A stretch of DNA of 64,000 bases, taken from positions 4,441,730 through 4,505,729 of the forward strand of contig JAVSMS010000001.1 in the NCBI GenBank assembly GCA_032027085.1, in the 5' to 3' direction. Below, piece by piece: positions 1 to 6,405 of the stretch (its first letter is position 1; each line of letters begins with the position of its first letter). Made by a program: the position numbers and the translations under genes. Under the pieces are notes generated by a model. It saw nothing but the letters and a program-made list of their open reading frames with translations. It had not been told where the DNA came from and did not search any database. Origin of the DNA: Pseudorhodoplanes sp. GTDB taxonomy: Bacteria; Pseudomonadota; Alphaproteobacteria; Rhizobiales; Xanthobacteraceae.

Positions 1-353
1 CCAGCGGCTTCACCATCAATGCGCAAGGCCAGGTGTTTGTCACGCCGGTCGGCACGACCACGCCGACGCAGATCGGCCAGCTCGAACTTGCCATCTTCAT
101 CAACAAGGCCGGCCTGCAAGGCATCGGCGACAACCTCTATCTGGAAACGCCGGCCTCCGGCACGCCGCAAACCGGTCAGCCGCAAGCGCTCGGCTATGGC
201 AGCCTGCTGCAAGGCAATCTCGAACAGGCGAATGTTGAGGCGGTCAGCGAGATTTCCGATCTGATCGCGGCGCAACGCGCCTACGAGATGAACGCCAAGG
301 TCATCTCCGCCACCGACCAGATGCTGCAATCCACCACCGGCATGATGCGCTGA
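1..353 (+). CDS. flgG: Flagellar distal rod protein FlgG, C-terminal part (5' end outside window)
   Basis: The last 116 codons of a flagellar rod/hook family protein, read in frame from base 3. FlgG forms the distal rod that carries the hook through the P and L rings. The C-terminal helix carries the family signature: a QANVEAV segment, then LIAAQRAYEMN and a final ADQML-like stretch, here TDQMLQ. The order flgG-flgA-flgH fits a rod/ring operon of the Caulobacter and Bradyrhizobium type. The stop is 12 bases before the flgA start, so the two are probably co-transcribed. FlgF shares this C-terminus, but the flgA neighbour favours FlgG. Confidence 0.9.
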   Translation, partial: SGFTINAQGQVFVTPVGTTTPTQIGQLELAIFINKAGLQGIGDNLYLETPASGTPQTGQPQALGYGSLLQGNLEQANVEAVSEISDLIAAQRAYEMNAKVISATDQMLQSTTGMMR

Positions 354-365
354 GGAGCACGAGCC

Positions 366-1385
366 ATGATCCGAGCAGTCACAACCGCGCTCTTCCTCAC
401 ACTCACCGCCACCGCCTCGGCGCAACAGACCGGCGCCGCTGCCCCGCTGGCACCGGCGCTGCGTAGCGACGTGCTCGCGACCAGCGAGATCGTGCGCATC
501 GGCGACCTTGTCGACAACGCCGGCGCGGCGGCCTCGATCCCAGTCTTTCGGGCTCCCGATCTCGGACAGACCGGAAGCGTCTCCGTGGCGCGCGTGACCG
601 AGGCGCTGCGCGCCCATAATGTCTTCGCCATTGATACCCGCGGCCTAACCGAAGTCACCGTCACGCGGGTGAGCCGGGCCATCGGCACCAAGGAAATCCA
701 GGACCACCTCGCGCGGATCATCGCGACCCGCTATGGGCTGCGCGATCCCGAGAATCTAAGCGTGACCTTCGATCGTGAGTTCCGCACGCTTCATGTCGAT
801 CCAAAAGCGGCGGCTGATCTCAATGTATCACGGCTGTCGTTCGACACCCGCAGCGGACGGTTCGACGCTGTCCTGGAGATCAGCGGGAGCTCCGCGGCGG
901 GCCGCATTCCCATGCGGTTTACGGGCGCGGCGATCGAGACAACCGCAGCAGCCGTCGTCATCCGGCCGATCGCGCGCGGCGACGTGCTCCGCGAATCCGA
1001 CATCGCCATCGAGCGCCGGCCGCGGACCGAAATTTCGAGCGACGCGGTGCGCGATCCGCAAGGCGCGATCGGCCTGGCGGCACGCCACACCATCAAGGCC
1101 GGCCAGATCATTCGCCGCGCCGACCTCGCAAAGCCCGAGCTCGTGCATCGCAACGAACCGGTGATCATCGTCTTCGAGCAGCCGGGCCTGATGCTGACCT
1201 TGCGCGGCAAGGCGCTGGATTCAGGAGCAGAAGGCGACACGGTGAATGTCCTTAATCTGCAATCGAAAAAGACGCTGCAAGCGGTCGTGAGCGGCTCCAA
1301 CCGCGTGATGGTTGTCTCCACAACGCCGCGCGCGACCACAAACATCGCCTCGATTTCTCATCCCGTTATTTCGGCGCGCCGCTAA
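366..1385 (+). CDS. flgA: Flagellar P-ring assembly chaperone FlgA
   Basis: 339 residues. An N-terminal signal peptide (about residues 1-20, ending ASAQ) directs it to the periplasm, where FlgA helps FlgI subunits form the P ring. A SAF-type domain lies at about residues 196-258 (IRPIARGDVL, then GLAARHTIKAGQ), followed by the C-terminal FlgA core to about residue 335. The ATG is preceded by GAGGAG within the flgG stop region, which supports this start. It lies between flgG and flgH with short gaps (12 and 17 bases), indicating one operon. The roughly 130 residues before the SAF domain are normal for long alphaproteobacterial FlgA. Confidence 0.92.
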   Translation: MIRAVTTALFLTLTATASAQQTGAAAPLAPALRSDVLATSEIVRIGDLVDNAGAAASIPVFRAPDLGQTGSVSVARVTEALRAHNVFAIDTRGLTEVTVTRVSRAIGTKEIQDHLARIIATRYGLRDPENLSVTFDREFRTLHVDPKAAADLNVSRLSFDTRSGRFDAVLEISGSSAAGRIPMRFTGAAIETTAAAVVIRPIARGDVLRESDIAIERRPRTEISSDAVRDPQGAIGLAARHTIKAGQIIRRADLAKPELVHRNEPVIIVFEQPGLMLTLRGKALDSGAEGDTVNVLNLQSKKTLQAVVSGSNRVMVVSTTPRATTNIASISHPVISARR

Positions 1386-1402
1386 AGAGCGAGTGAGGTC
1401 TT

Positions 1403-2164
1403 ATGTTGTACCGAGCCAATCCATCGCCGCTTCTGCGTTCGGCCGTATGCGGTCTGGCGCTCACCTCGCTGCTGTCGGGATGCGCGGCGCTCGACCGCCT
1501 GAAACTGATCGGCGAACAGCCACCGCTGTCGGCGATTGAAAATCCGACTGCGGCTCCGGGCTACAAGCCGGTGCAGATGCCGATGCCGATGCCGCAACCG
1601 GCCTCCTACAATCCGAACTCGCTGTGGCGAAACGGCTCGCGCGCCTTCTTCAAGGATCAGCGCGCGCATCAGGTCGGCGACATCCTCACCGTCAAGGTCA
1701 AGATCACCGACAAGGCGACCGTCGAAAACGAGACCTCGCGCAGCCGCAAGAACTCGGAGGACTCCGGCGTCGACAATTTCTTCGGCAAGACGAAGCTGCC
1801 GATTTTCGACAAGGTCAACATCCCCGGCAAAATCCTGACGGCGGATTCGACCGGCTCCAGCGAAGGCAAGGGTTCAATCGACCGCAAGGACGAGATCACG
1901 ACGAATGTCGCCGGTGTCGTGACCCAGGTGCTGCCGAACGGCAATCTCGTGCTTGAAGGCAAACAGGAGATCCGCATCAACTATGAAGTGCGGGAACTGA
2001 TTGTCGCCGGCATCGTCCGTCCAGAGGATATCGAAAGCGACAACACCATCGACTCGACGAAGATCGCGCAGGCGCGCATTGCCTATGGCGGCCGCGGCCA
2101 GATTACCGATGTGCAGCAGCCGCGTTACGGCCAGCAGGTGCTTGACATCATCTTGCCGTTCTGA
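1403..2164 (+). CDS. flgH: Flagellar L-ring lipoprotein FlgH
   Basis: 253 residues. The lipobox LLSGC puts the lipidated cysteine at residue 27, so the protein is an outer-membrane lipoprotein. The body has the FlgH features: an SLWRNGSRAFFKDQRA segment after a Pro/Met linker, VGDILTVKVKI, and a late GIVRPEDIE segment followed by DVQQPRYGQQ. It forms the outer-membrane bushing of the flagellar rod. It follows flgA after 17 bases. A strong hairpin downstream (2243-2276) suggests this is the last gene of the flgG-flgA-flgH unit. Confidence 0.95.
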   Translation: MLYRANPSPLLRSAVCGLALTSLLSGCAALDRLKLIGEQPPLSAIENPTAAPGYKPVQMPMPMPQPASYNPNSLWRNGSRAFFKDQRAHQVGDILTVKVKITDKATVENETSRSRKNSEDSGVDNFFGKTKLPIFDKVNIPGKILTADSTGSSEGKGSIDRKDEITTNVAGVVTQVLPNGNLVLEGKQEIRINYEVRELIVAGIVRPEDIESDNTIDSTKIAQARIAYGGRGQITDVQQPRYGQQVLDIILPF

Positions 2165-2242
2165 CGACCGCGCTCCTCCTCCCGTCGGAGGTCAACGAGC
2201 TCCCACGCCGCTCCATCGTGCGCAATGGAACGGCGGTCACGA

Positions 2243-2284
2243 CGCGGCCTCCGGCAGCTCCCCGCCGGAGGCCGCGATCATTTT
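2243..2284 (+). terminator. Probable terminator after flgH
   Basis: A perfect 13-base-pair stem (2243-2255 with 2264-2276, arms CGCGGCCTCCGGC / GCCGGAGGCCGCG) with an 8-base loop, followed by ATCATTTT. It lies between the convergent flgH and dksA-like genes. The T-run is short, so termination is likely but not certain. Confidence 0.6.
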
Positions 2285-2321
2285 GGAAAGCGGCCTGGGA
2301 AATTCGCGCTACATACCCCGT

Positions 2322-2381
2322 TCATTTCCCGCGCAGGCGGGAATGAAGCTTTGCCGGGCTGGTCCCCGCTTTCGCGGGGAC
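2322..2381. repeat. Two adjacent REP-like palindromes
   Basis: Two inverted repeats stand side by side: 2322-2346 (TCATTTCCCGC / GGCGGGAATGA) and 2362-2381 (GTCCCCGC-TTTC-GCGGGGAC, perfect). Palindromes of this kind are scattered between genes in Bradyrhizobium-type genomes. Related ones occur at 57381-57459 and 61643-61663 in this window. Confidence 0.55.
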
Positions 2382-2417
2382 GAACGGAAGGCTGATGCAA
2401 CCTGATCGGAATGAACT

Positions 2418-2834
2418 CTAATCGTCCCGGTAAACGCGCTCGCGCCGCTCGTGGCGCTCCTGGGCTTCGACCGACAGGGTAGCAATCGGACGCGCTTCCA
2501 GCCGCTTCAGCGAGATCGGCTCGCCGGTTTCCTCGCAATAGCCGTAAGTTCCATCATCAATGCGCTGCAAGGCGGCGTCGATCTTGGCGATCAGCTTGCG
2601 CTGACGGTCGCGGGCCCGCAGCTCAATGGCTCGGTCGGTCTCTGAACTAGCCCGGTCGGCCAGATCCGGATGATTCTGGTTCTCGTCCTGGAGATGCTGA
2701 AGGGTTTCCTTGGCTTCCTTCAGAATGTCGTCCTTCCAGGCCAGGAGCTTGGCGCGGAAATAGTCCCGCTGCCTTTCGTTCATGAAAGGCTCCTTCTCGG
2801 ACGGCCGATACTCTTTGGTCTTGTCCGAAGGCAT
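2418..2834 (-). CDS. dksA: DksA/TraR-family RNA polymerase-binding protein with a degenerate zinc finger
   Basis: 138 residues from an ATG preceded by GGGAG at 8 bases; a longer reading from 2867 lacks a better start. A helical coiled-coil N-terminal half (NERQRDYFRAKLLAWKDDI) and the GTYGYCEETGEPI / LKRLEARP block identify the DksA family, which binds RNA polymerase in the stringent response. Only the first of the four zinc cysteines remains; the other three positions are Thr, Ser and Ala. DksA forms with fewer cysteines are known and can work without zinc. It lies downstream of fliX on the same strand and next to flgH, as in Caulobacter, as I recall. Confidence 0.85.
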   Translation of the reverse strand: MPSDKTKEYRPSEKEPFMNERQRDYFRAKLLAWKDDILKEAKETLQHLQDENQNHPDLADRASSETDRAIELRARDRQRKLIAKIDAALQRIDDGTYGYCEETGEPISLKRLEARPIATLSVEAQERHERRERVYRDD

Positions 2835-2999
2835 TCCGTACTCCCGTATTCCCGTTAGCCGGTCCATCGCCCCTGTAAGGGGCTGGCTTATAGCCTTGGA
2901 GGGAGGGGGCCGACAACTGCCATTTATACGGTCCGCCGCGCCGGAACGTTTACGCGCAAACCATTGAAATCCGCATGATTTGGAGATTCGGGCGGCCGG

Positions 3000-3416
3000 C
3001 TAACGGCGCGTCATTTTGGCTATTTCGACCTCGACCCGCAGGTCGATTTCCGCCAGCACGGAATCCAGGCCCAGTTCCCCGGTGCCCTGCTTCAGGTCCG
3101 CCGAAAGGGCCCGGAGGCGGCCAAGAAGGGCGGGGTCGAGGTGCCCGCCAAGCAAACCGAGCTTGACCTCGTCCAGGACATCAAGCGCGCGTCGCCCGCG
3201 ACCGACCGCACGGCGGCGACGCTCGGTTGCGTCCTCCACTCCCTGAAGGGCGACCAGGGCGTCGATGCCGCCAAGACTACGCACCGCTGCGGCCGAGTTG
3301 GGGGTCCGGGCGCCCTCGCCTTCGTCCAGCCGGAAGGCACCGGATGCCGCGCGGCGCGGCGCCTGGCTCTCGCGGGCCAAAGCAGTGGAACCGGGTCCGT
3401 AGATGCGCATCGGCAT
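3000..3416 (-). CDS. fliX: Flagellar assembly regulator FliX
   Basis: 138 residues from the ATG at 3416, or 136 from the ATG at 3410, which gives the FliX-like start MRIYGPGS. FliX is a small alphaproteobacterial protein that couples basal-body completion to FlbD, the sigma-54 activator of late flagellar genes. The Arg-rich middle, then ALVALQG and a C-terminal DVLDEVKLGLLGG segment followed by two helices, fit the family. It is divergent from flgI, the Caulobacter arrangement. No Shine-Dalgarno is visible. A perfect CtrA-type box lies 18 bases upstream, which would place a CtrA-driven start of transcription at or near the start codon. Confidence 0.85.
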   Translation of the reverse strand: MPMRIYGPGSTALARESQAPRRAASGAFRLDEGEGARTPNSAAAVRSLGGIDALVALQGVEDATERRRRAVGRGRRALDVLDEVKLGLLGGHLDPALLGRLRALSADLKQGTGELGLDSVLAEIDLRVEVEIAKMTRR

Positions 3417-3434
3417 GACACTGGGCCGTTATGG

Positions 3435-3449
3435 TTAACCGCCCGTTAA
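3435..3449. promoter_or_regulatory. CtrA-type box (TTAA-N7-TTAA) at fliX
   Basis: A perfect TTAA-CCGCCCG-TTAA followed by C, matching the established CtrA full site TTAA-N7-TTAAC. It lies in the fliX-flgI intergenic region, 18 bases before the fliX ATG. Early flagellar genes such as fliX are CtrA targets in Caulobacter. Binding here is inferred. Confidence 0.65.
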
Positions 3450-3454
3450 CACAG

Positions 3455-3510
3455 GGCAAAAGCTGCCGGGCCACGGCAAGGATTGCAGACTAGCCGAGGC
3501 CGGTATTGCC
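3455..3510. promoter_or_regulatory. Tandem FlbD/ftr-like dyads upstream of flgI
   Basis: Three spaced dyads share the plan GGCA-N5-TGCC: 3455-3467 (perfect, right flank GGGC), 3475-3487 (GGCA/TGCA) and 3498-3510 (GGCC/TGCC). They lie 55-110 bases upstream of a sigma-54-type promoter, where an enhancer-binding protein would bind. The same dyad stands upstream of flgE (16141-16159). Assignment to FlbD rests on the FliX context and on my memory of ftr sites. Confidence 0.5.
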
Positions 3511-3564
3511 CGCACTGGATTCAAAACATCAGCATTCACAAGGCATTAATTTCGGCCGGCGCAT

Positions 3565-3580
3565 TGGCACGGCATTCGCA
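3565..3580 (+). promoter_or_regulatory. Sigma-54 promoter of flgI operon
   Basis: TGGCACGGCATTCGCA matches the -24/-12 consensus TGGCACG-N4-TTGCW with one mismatch (TCGCA). It lies 66 bases before the flgI ATG. The flgE promoter at 16042-16057 has the same form and nearly the same distance to its gene. Confidence 0.65.
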
Positions 3581-3645
3581 TCATTCCTGTTGGCATGCTG
3601 CCTTGTGGGAGCTTGGGAGCGTGCCGGACGAAGGCGGGGAGCCTG

Positions 3646-4764
3646 ATGATGCGACGACTGAGTAGATGGATCGCGGTGAGCGGGGTCGCAGCTTTGCTGC
3701 TGCTCCAGGCCTGGCCGGCGCAAGCGACATCGCGCATCAAGGACCTCGCCAATATCGAGGGCGTGCGCCAGAACCAGCTGATCGGCTATGGCCTCGTCGT
3801 CGGCCTGAACGGCACCGGCGACACGCTCAACAACATCCCTTTCACCAAGCAGTCGCTGCAGGCGATGCTCGAACGTCTCGGCGTGAATGTCCGCGGCGCG
3901 CAGATGCGCACCGGCAACGTCGCCGCCGTGATGGTGACTGCCAACCTCCCCGCCTTCGGCACGCAAGGTACCCGCATCGACGTGACGGTGTCGGCGCTGG
4001 GTGACGCGAAAAGCCTGCAGGGCGGCACGCTGCTGGTCACCCCGCTGCTCGGCGCCGACGGCAATGTGTATGCGGTCGGACAGGGCTCGGTCGCCATCGG
4101 TGGCTTCGAGGCTGAAGGCCAGGCGGCGAAGATCGTGCGCGGCGTGCCGACCGTCGGCCGGATCGCCAATGGCGCGATCATCGAGCGCGAGATCGACTTC
4201 CAGCTCAACCGCCTCAACCAGATCCGGCTCGCCCTGCGCAATGCCGACTTCACCACTGCGAAACGCATCGCCGCCGCGATCAACGACTATATCGGCGCGC
4301 CGACCGCAGAGCCGCTCGACGCCTCCACCGTCCAGCTCACTTTGCCCGGCAAATCCGACACCAACATGGTGGCGCTGTTGACCGAGATCGAGCAATTGCA
4401 GGTCGAGCCCGATCTCGCCGCCAAGATCATCATCGACGAGCGTTCCGGCGTCATCGTGATGGGCCGCGATGTGCGCGTCTCCACCGTCGCCGTGGCGCAA
4501 GGCAATCTGACGGTGACGATTTCGGAATCGCCGCAGGTCAGCCAGCCGGCGCCGTTCTCGCAAGGGCGGACCCGCGTCGTGCCGCGCACCAATGTCCGCG
4601 CATCGGAGGACGGCTCCAAGCTGGCGCTGGTGCAGGAAGGCGTGTCGCTGCAGCAACTGGTCGATGGTCTCAATGCGCTCGGGATCGGCCCGCGCGACCT
4701 GATCACCATCCTGCAGGCGATCAAGGCGGCCGGGGCTCTGCAGGCCGATATCGAGGTGATGTGA
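3646..4764 (+). CDS. flgI: Flagellar P-ring protein FlgI
   Basis: 372 residues. The start at 3646 is preceded by GGGGA at 5 bases and gives a clean signal peptide cleaved after AQA (residue 27); an upstream ATG at 3595 would bury it. Family signatures are clear: KDLANIEGVRQNQLIGYGLV, GLNGTGD, then a late DERSGVIVMGRDVRVS and a C-terminal GIGPRDLITILQAIK segment. FlgI forms the periplasmic P ring around the rod, aided by FlgA. It heads the flgI-flgJ-flgN operon, with the last base of its stop shared with the next ATG. Confidence 0.96.
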   Translation: MMRRLSRWIAVSGVAALLLLQAWPAQATSRIKDLANIEGVRQNQLIGYGLVVGLNGTGDTLNNIPFTKQSLQAMLERLGVNVRGAQMRTGNVAAVMVTANLPAFGTQGTRIDVTVSALGDAKSLQGGTLLVTPLLGADGNVYAVGQGSVAIGGFEAEGQAAKIVRGVPTVGRIANGAIIEREIDFQLNRLNQIRLALRNADFTTAKRIAAAINDYIGAPTAEPLDASTVQLTLPGKSDTNMVALLTEIEQLQVEPDLAAKIIIDERSGVIVMGRDVRVSTVAVAQGNLTVTISESPQVSQPAPFSQGRTRVVPRTNVRASEDGSKLALVQEGVSLQQLVDGLNALGIGPRDLITILQAIKAAGALQADIEVM

Positions 4765-5120
4765 TGGCGGCCTCGATCACCACGCCCATTCCGACCTCCA
4801 CCGCGGCCTATGGCTACAACATGGCCTCGGCCGTCGCGCCGGCCGCTCTCGCCAAGGCGCGCAACGCGAAAGCGCGCGAGCAGGCGCAGGACTTCGAAGC
4901 CATGTTCCTGAACCAGATGTTCAGCCAGATGTTCACGAGCATGGAAGGCGAAGGCCCCTTCGGCGGCGGCAAGGAAGTCGGAATCTGGCGCTCATTCCTC
5001 ACCGACGAATATGCGAAATCCTTTGCCAAGAAGGGCGGCATCGGCCTTGCCGATCATGTCTATCGCTCGCTGATGCAACAGCAGGAAATCGCCCCCGCAA
5101 AATCCGGAGCCGCGATGTGA
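4764..5120 (+). CDS. flgJ: Rod-binding protein FlgJ, N-terminal-type only (no muramidase domain)
   Basis: 118 residues from the ATG overlapping the flgI stop (TGATG), so translationally coupled; a GTG three bases earlier is a less likely start. The rod-binding core is visible: QAQDFEAMFLNQMF, then EGPFGGGKEVGIWRSFLTDEYAK and GGIGLADHVYRSLM. FlgJ of enteric bacteria has a second, peptidoglycan-cleaving domain that is absent here, as is usual in alphaproteobacteria, where a separate lytic enzyme does that job. It probably caps the growing rod in the periplasm. Its stop overlaps the GTG of the next gene. Confidence 0.85.
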   Translation: MAASITTPIPTSTAAYGYNMASAVAPAALAKARNAKAREQAQDFEAMFLNQMFSQMFTSMEGEGPFGGGKEVGIWRSFLTDEYAKSFAKKGGIGLADHVYRSLMQQQEIAPAKSGAAM

Positions 5121-5572
5121 CAACCGCGCAAGCCCCCGTCCCCGACGCCGGCAAGCTGATCATGCATCTGACCGGCGTCATGGCCGACATCATCACCATC
5201 GTCGAGCACGAAACCGAGCTTGTCCGCGCCGGCAAGCTGACCGAGGCGGCCAAGCTGGAGCCGGCCAAGACCGCGCTCGCGCAGCAATACATGGCAACGG
5301 CGAACATCCTTCAGGGGCAAAAGCCTCTGCTGGCCAAGGCCGCGCCCGATCAGCTTGACGCGCTGCGCCGCCGGCATGACGAGTTTCACGCGCTGCTGCA
5401 GATCAATCTGACGGTGCTCGCCACCGCGCATGCGGTGTCGGAAGGCATCATGCGCGGCGTGTCCGCCGAACTCGCCCGCAAGTCCGCGCCGCAGACTTAT
5501 GGCGCCAGCGGACAGCATTCGGCGCCGAGCCCGAGCGCGGCGCAGCCACTCGCGGTGAGCCGGGTTCTATGA
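5117..5572 (+). CDS. FlgN-like flagellar export chaperone
   Basis: 151 residues, starting with GTG inside the flgJ stop (ATGTGAC), so coupled to it. The protein is almost wholly helical: a first helix DAGKLIMHLTGVMADI, a second with EHETELVRAGKLTEAA, then a long helix over RRRHDEFHALLQ, ending in a flexible Ser/Ala/Pro tail. This is the layout of FlgN, the cytoplasmic chaperone of the hook-associated proteins FlgK and FlgL, both of which are encoded nearby. Sequence similarity within the family is low, so the call leans on fold, size and position. Confidence 0.65.
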   Translation: MTTAQAPVPDAGKLIMHLTGVMADIITIVEHETELVRAGKLTEAAKLEPAKTALAQQYMATANILQGQKPLLAKAAPDQLDALRRRHDEFHALLQINLTVLATAHAVSEGIMRGVSAELARKSAPQTYGASGQHSAPSPSAAQPLAVSRVL

Positions 5573-5580
5573 CTCTTTAT

Positions 5581-5707
5581 TTCCTCTCCCATTCACGGGG
5601 CGAGGACAGGCAGGTCCGAGCCCGGTGAAGGGCATTGCACGGCCCCTCATCCGGCTTCCTCATTTCATTCGGAAGCCGTCCTCTCCCCGCGCAGCGGGGA
5701 CAGGTGA
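5581..5707. repeat. REP/BIME-like intergenic repeat
   Basis: The stretch downstream of flgN has GC-rich complementary arms of a type common in related genomes (CCTCTCCC, CGGGGCGAGGACAGG, CCCCTCATCCGGCTTCC, GGAAGCCGTCCTCTCCCCGC, GCGGGGACAGG). Fragments of similar type appear near 28110-28175 and 38360-38395. I see no coding potential. Confidence 0.4.
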
Positions 5708-5715
5708 AGCACCCG

Positions 5716-5730
5716 CTAACAGGCGGTTAA
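5716..5730. promoter_or_regulatory. Near-match CtrA-type box (CTAA-N7-TTAA)
   Basis: CTAA-CAGGCGG-TTAA differs from the CtrA full site by one base and lies 90 bases upstream of the small gene at 5821. One-mismatch sites are much less specific than perfect ones, so support is weak. Confidence 0.3.
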
Positions 5731-5820
5731 TGCAATTGGCGTAGTGTCCAGGTGAGTTCGCGCACGAGTTGATCGTGTATCCGTCCCGTTTTCACGCGAC
5801 AGCGTTCCGGGGAGGTGAGC

Positions 5821-6174
5821 ATGGACTCCAGTTTCACCATCAAGCCGCGCGACACGATTTCGCGGGTCGGGATCGGCCGCAGCAGCATCGTTCGCACCGA
5901 GCTTGCGCCCTCGCAAAGCGTGAGCGCCGCAAAGCCGCTCGCCGACACGCATGTGCCGCTCGCCGAAGGCAGCGGCCGCGAGCCGGTGATCAATCCACAG
6001 GCGCAGGCGCTGCTCAGCCGGGAGCAGGAAGAGCGGTCCAAACGCGCAAAACGGGCGGCGGACGAGGCGCTGTTGCGGCAGCGGGCCTATGGACACGCGG
6101 CACCTGTGCAAGACGCCGCGCACCATGATGAACACCATGAGAGCCAGGATCCGCACGCCGATATCGAAGTATAA
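5821..6174 (+). CDS. Small uncharacterised protein of the flagellar locus
   Basis: 117 residues. The ATG has an excellent ribosome binding site (GGGGAGGTG, 3 bases away), which strongly supports translation. I do not recognise a family. The protein is hydrophilic and seems largely disordered, with no signal peptide or membrane segment. It has a helical Glu/Arg/Ala stretch at about residues 62-90 (ALLSREQEERSKRAKRAADE) and a His-rich acidic tail (AAHHDEHHESQ). It stands alone between the flgI operon and the first flagellin, with its own upstream region, so a flagellar role (adaptor, regulator or secreted factor) is possible but unproven. Confidence 0.7.
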   Translation: MDSSFTIKPRDTISRVGIGRSSIVRTELAPSQSVSAAKPLADTHVPLAEGSGREPVINPQAQALLSREQEERSKRAKRAADEALLRQRAYGHAAPVQDAAHHDEHHESQDPHADIEV

Positions 6175-6198
6175 TTTAACAGCCGCTTTCCGGCGTCG

Positions 6199-6213
6199 TT
6201 AACACGACCCTAA
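6199..6213. promoter_or_regulatory. Near-match CtrA-type box upstream of flagellin 1
   Basis: TTAA-CACGACC-CTAA, one base off the CtrA full site, lies 193 bases before the flagellin 1 ATG in an AT-richer leader region (6175-6405). I could not assign a clear -35/-10 or sigma-54 promoter in this leader. Confidence 0.3.
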
Positions 6214-6384
6214 ACGGCTTTTCGGTCGCCGGTTTTTATCGAGCGATTCAAACACTCTGCAAACGCTCAATCAAATTTAACGCAACGCGCAAACGCGCGC
6301 TTAAGCATCCTTTTTTACGCGGTCTTACGCGGGCCCGTGCGATCAAGGCGCCGATCCGAAACGGATCAAGAAGAAACATCGTTC

Positions 6385-6399
6385 AAACCAGAAAGGTTT
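6385..6399 (+). promoter_or_regulatory. Hairpin over the flagellin 1 ribosome binding site
   Basis: AAACC-AGAAA-GGTTT forms a 5-base-pair hairpin whose loop and 3' arm contain the only Shine-Dalgarno-like run (GAAAGG) before the ATG at 6406. The same 11-base core, ACCAGAAAGGT, returns as the centre of the hairpin just after the stop codon (7942-7960). FlbT acts on flagellin mRNA leaders in Caulobacter, so this is a candidate target. Confidence 0.45.
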
Positions 6400-6405
6400 C
6401 GTACA

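Noticed and set aside
3529-4656. 375-codon open frame opposite flgI
   Set aside because: A shadow of flgI: no start signal and no motifs, while flgI is unmistakable.
6215-6230. GG-N10-GC pattern upstream of flagellin 1 as a sigma-54 promoter
   Set aside because: Only the GG and GC pairs match; the rest of TGGCACG-N4-TTGCW is absent and the distance to the gene (about 175 bases) is long.
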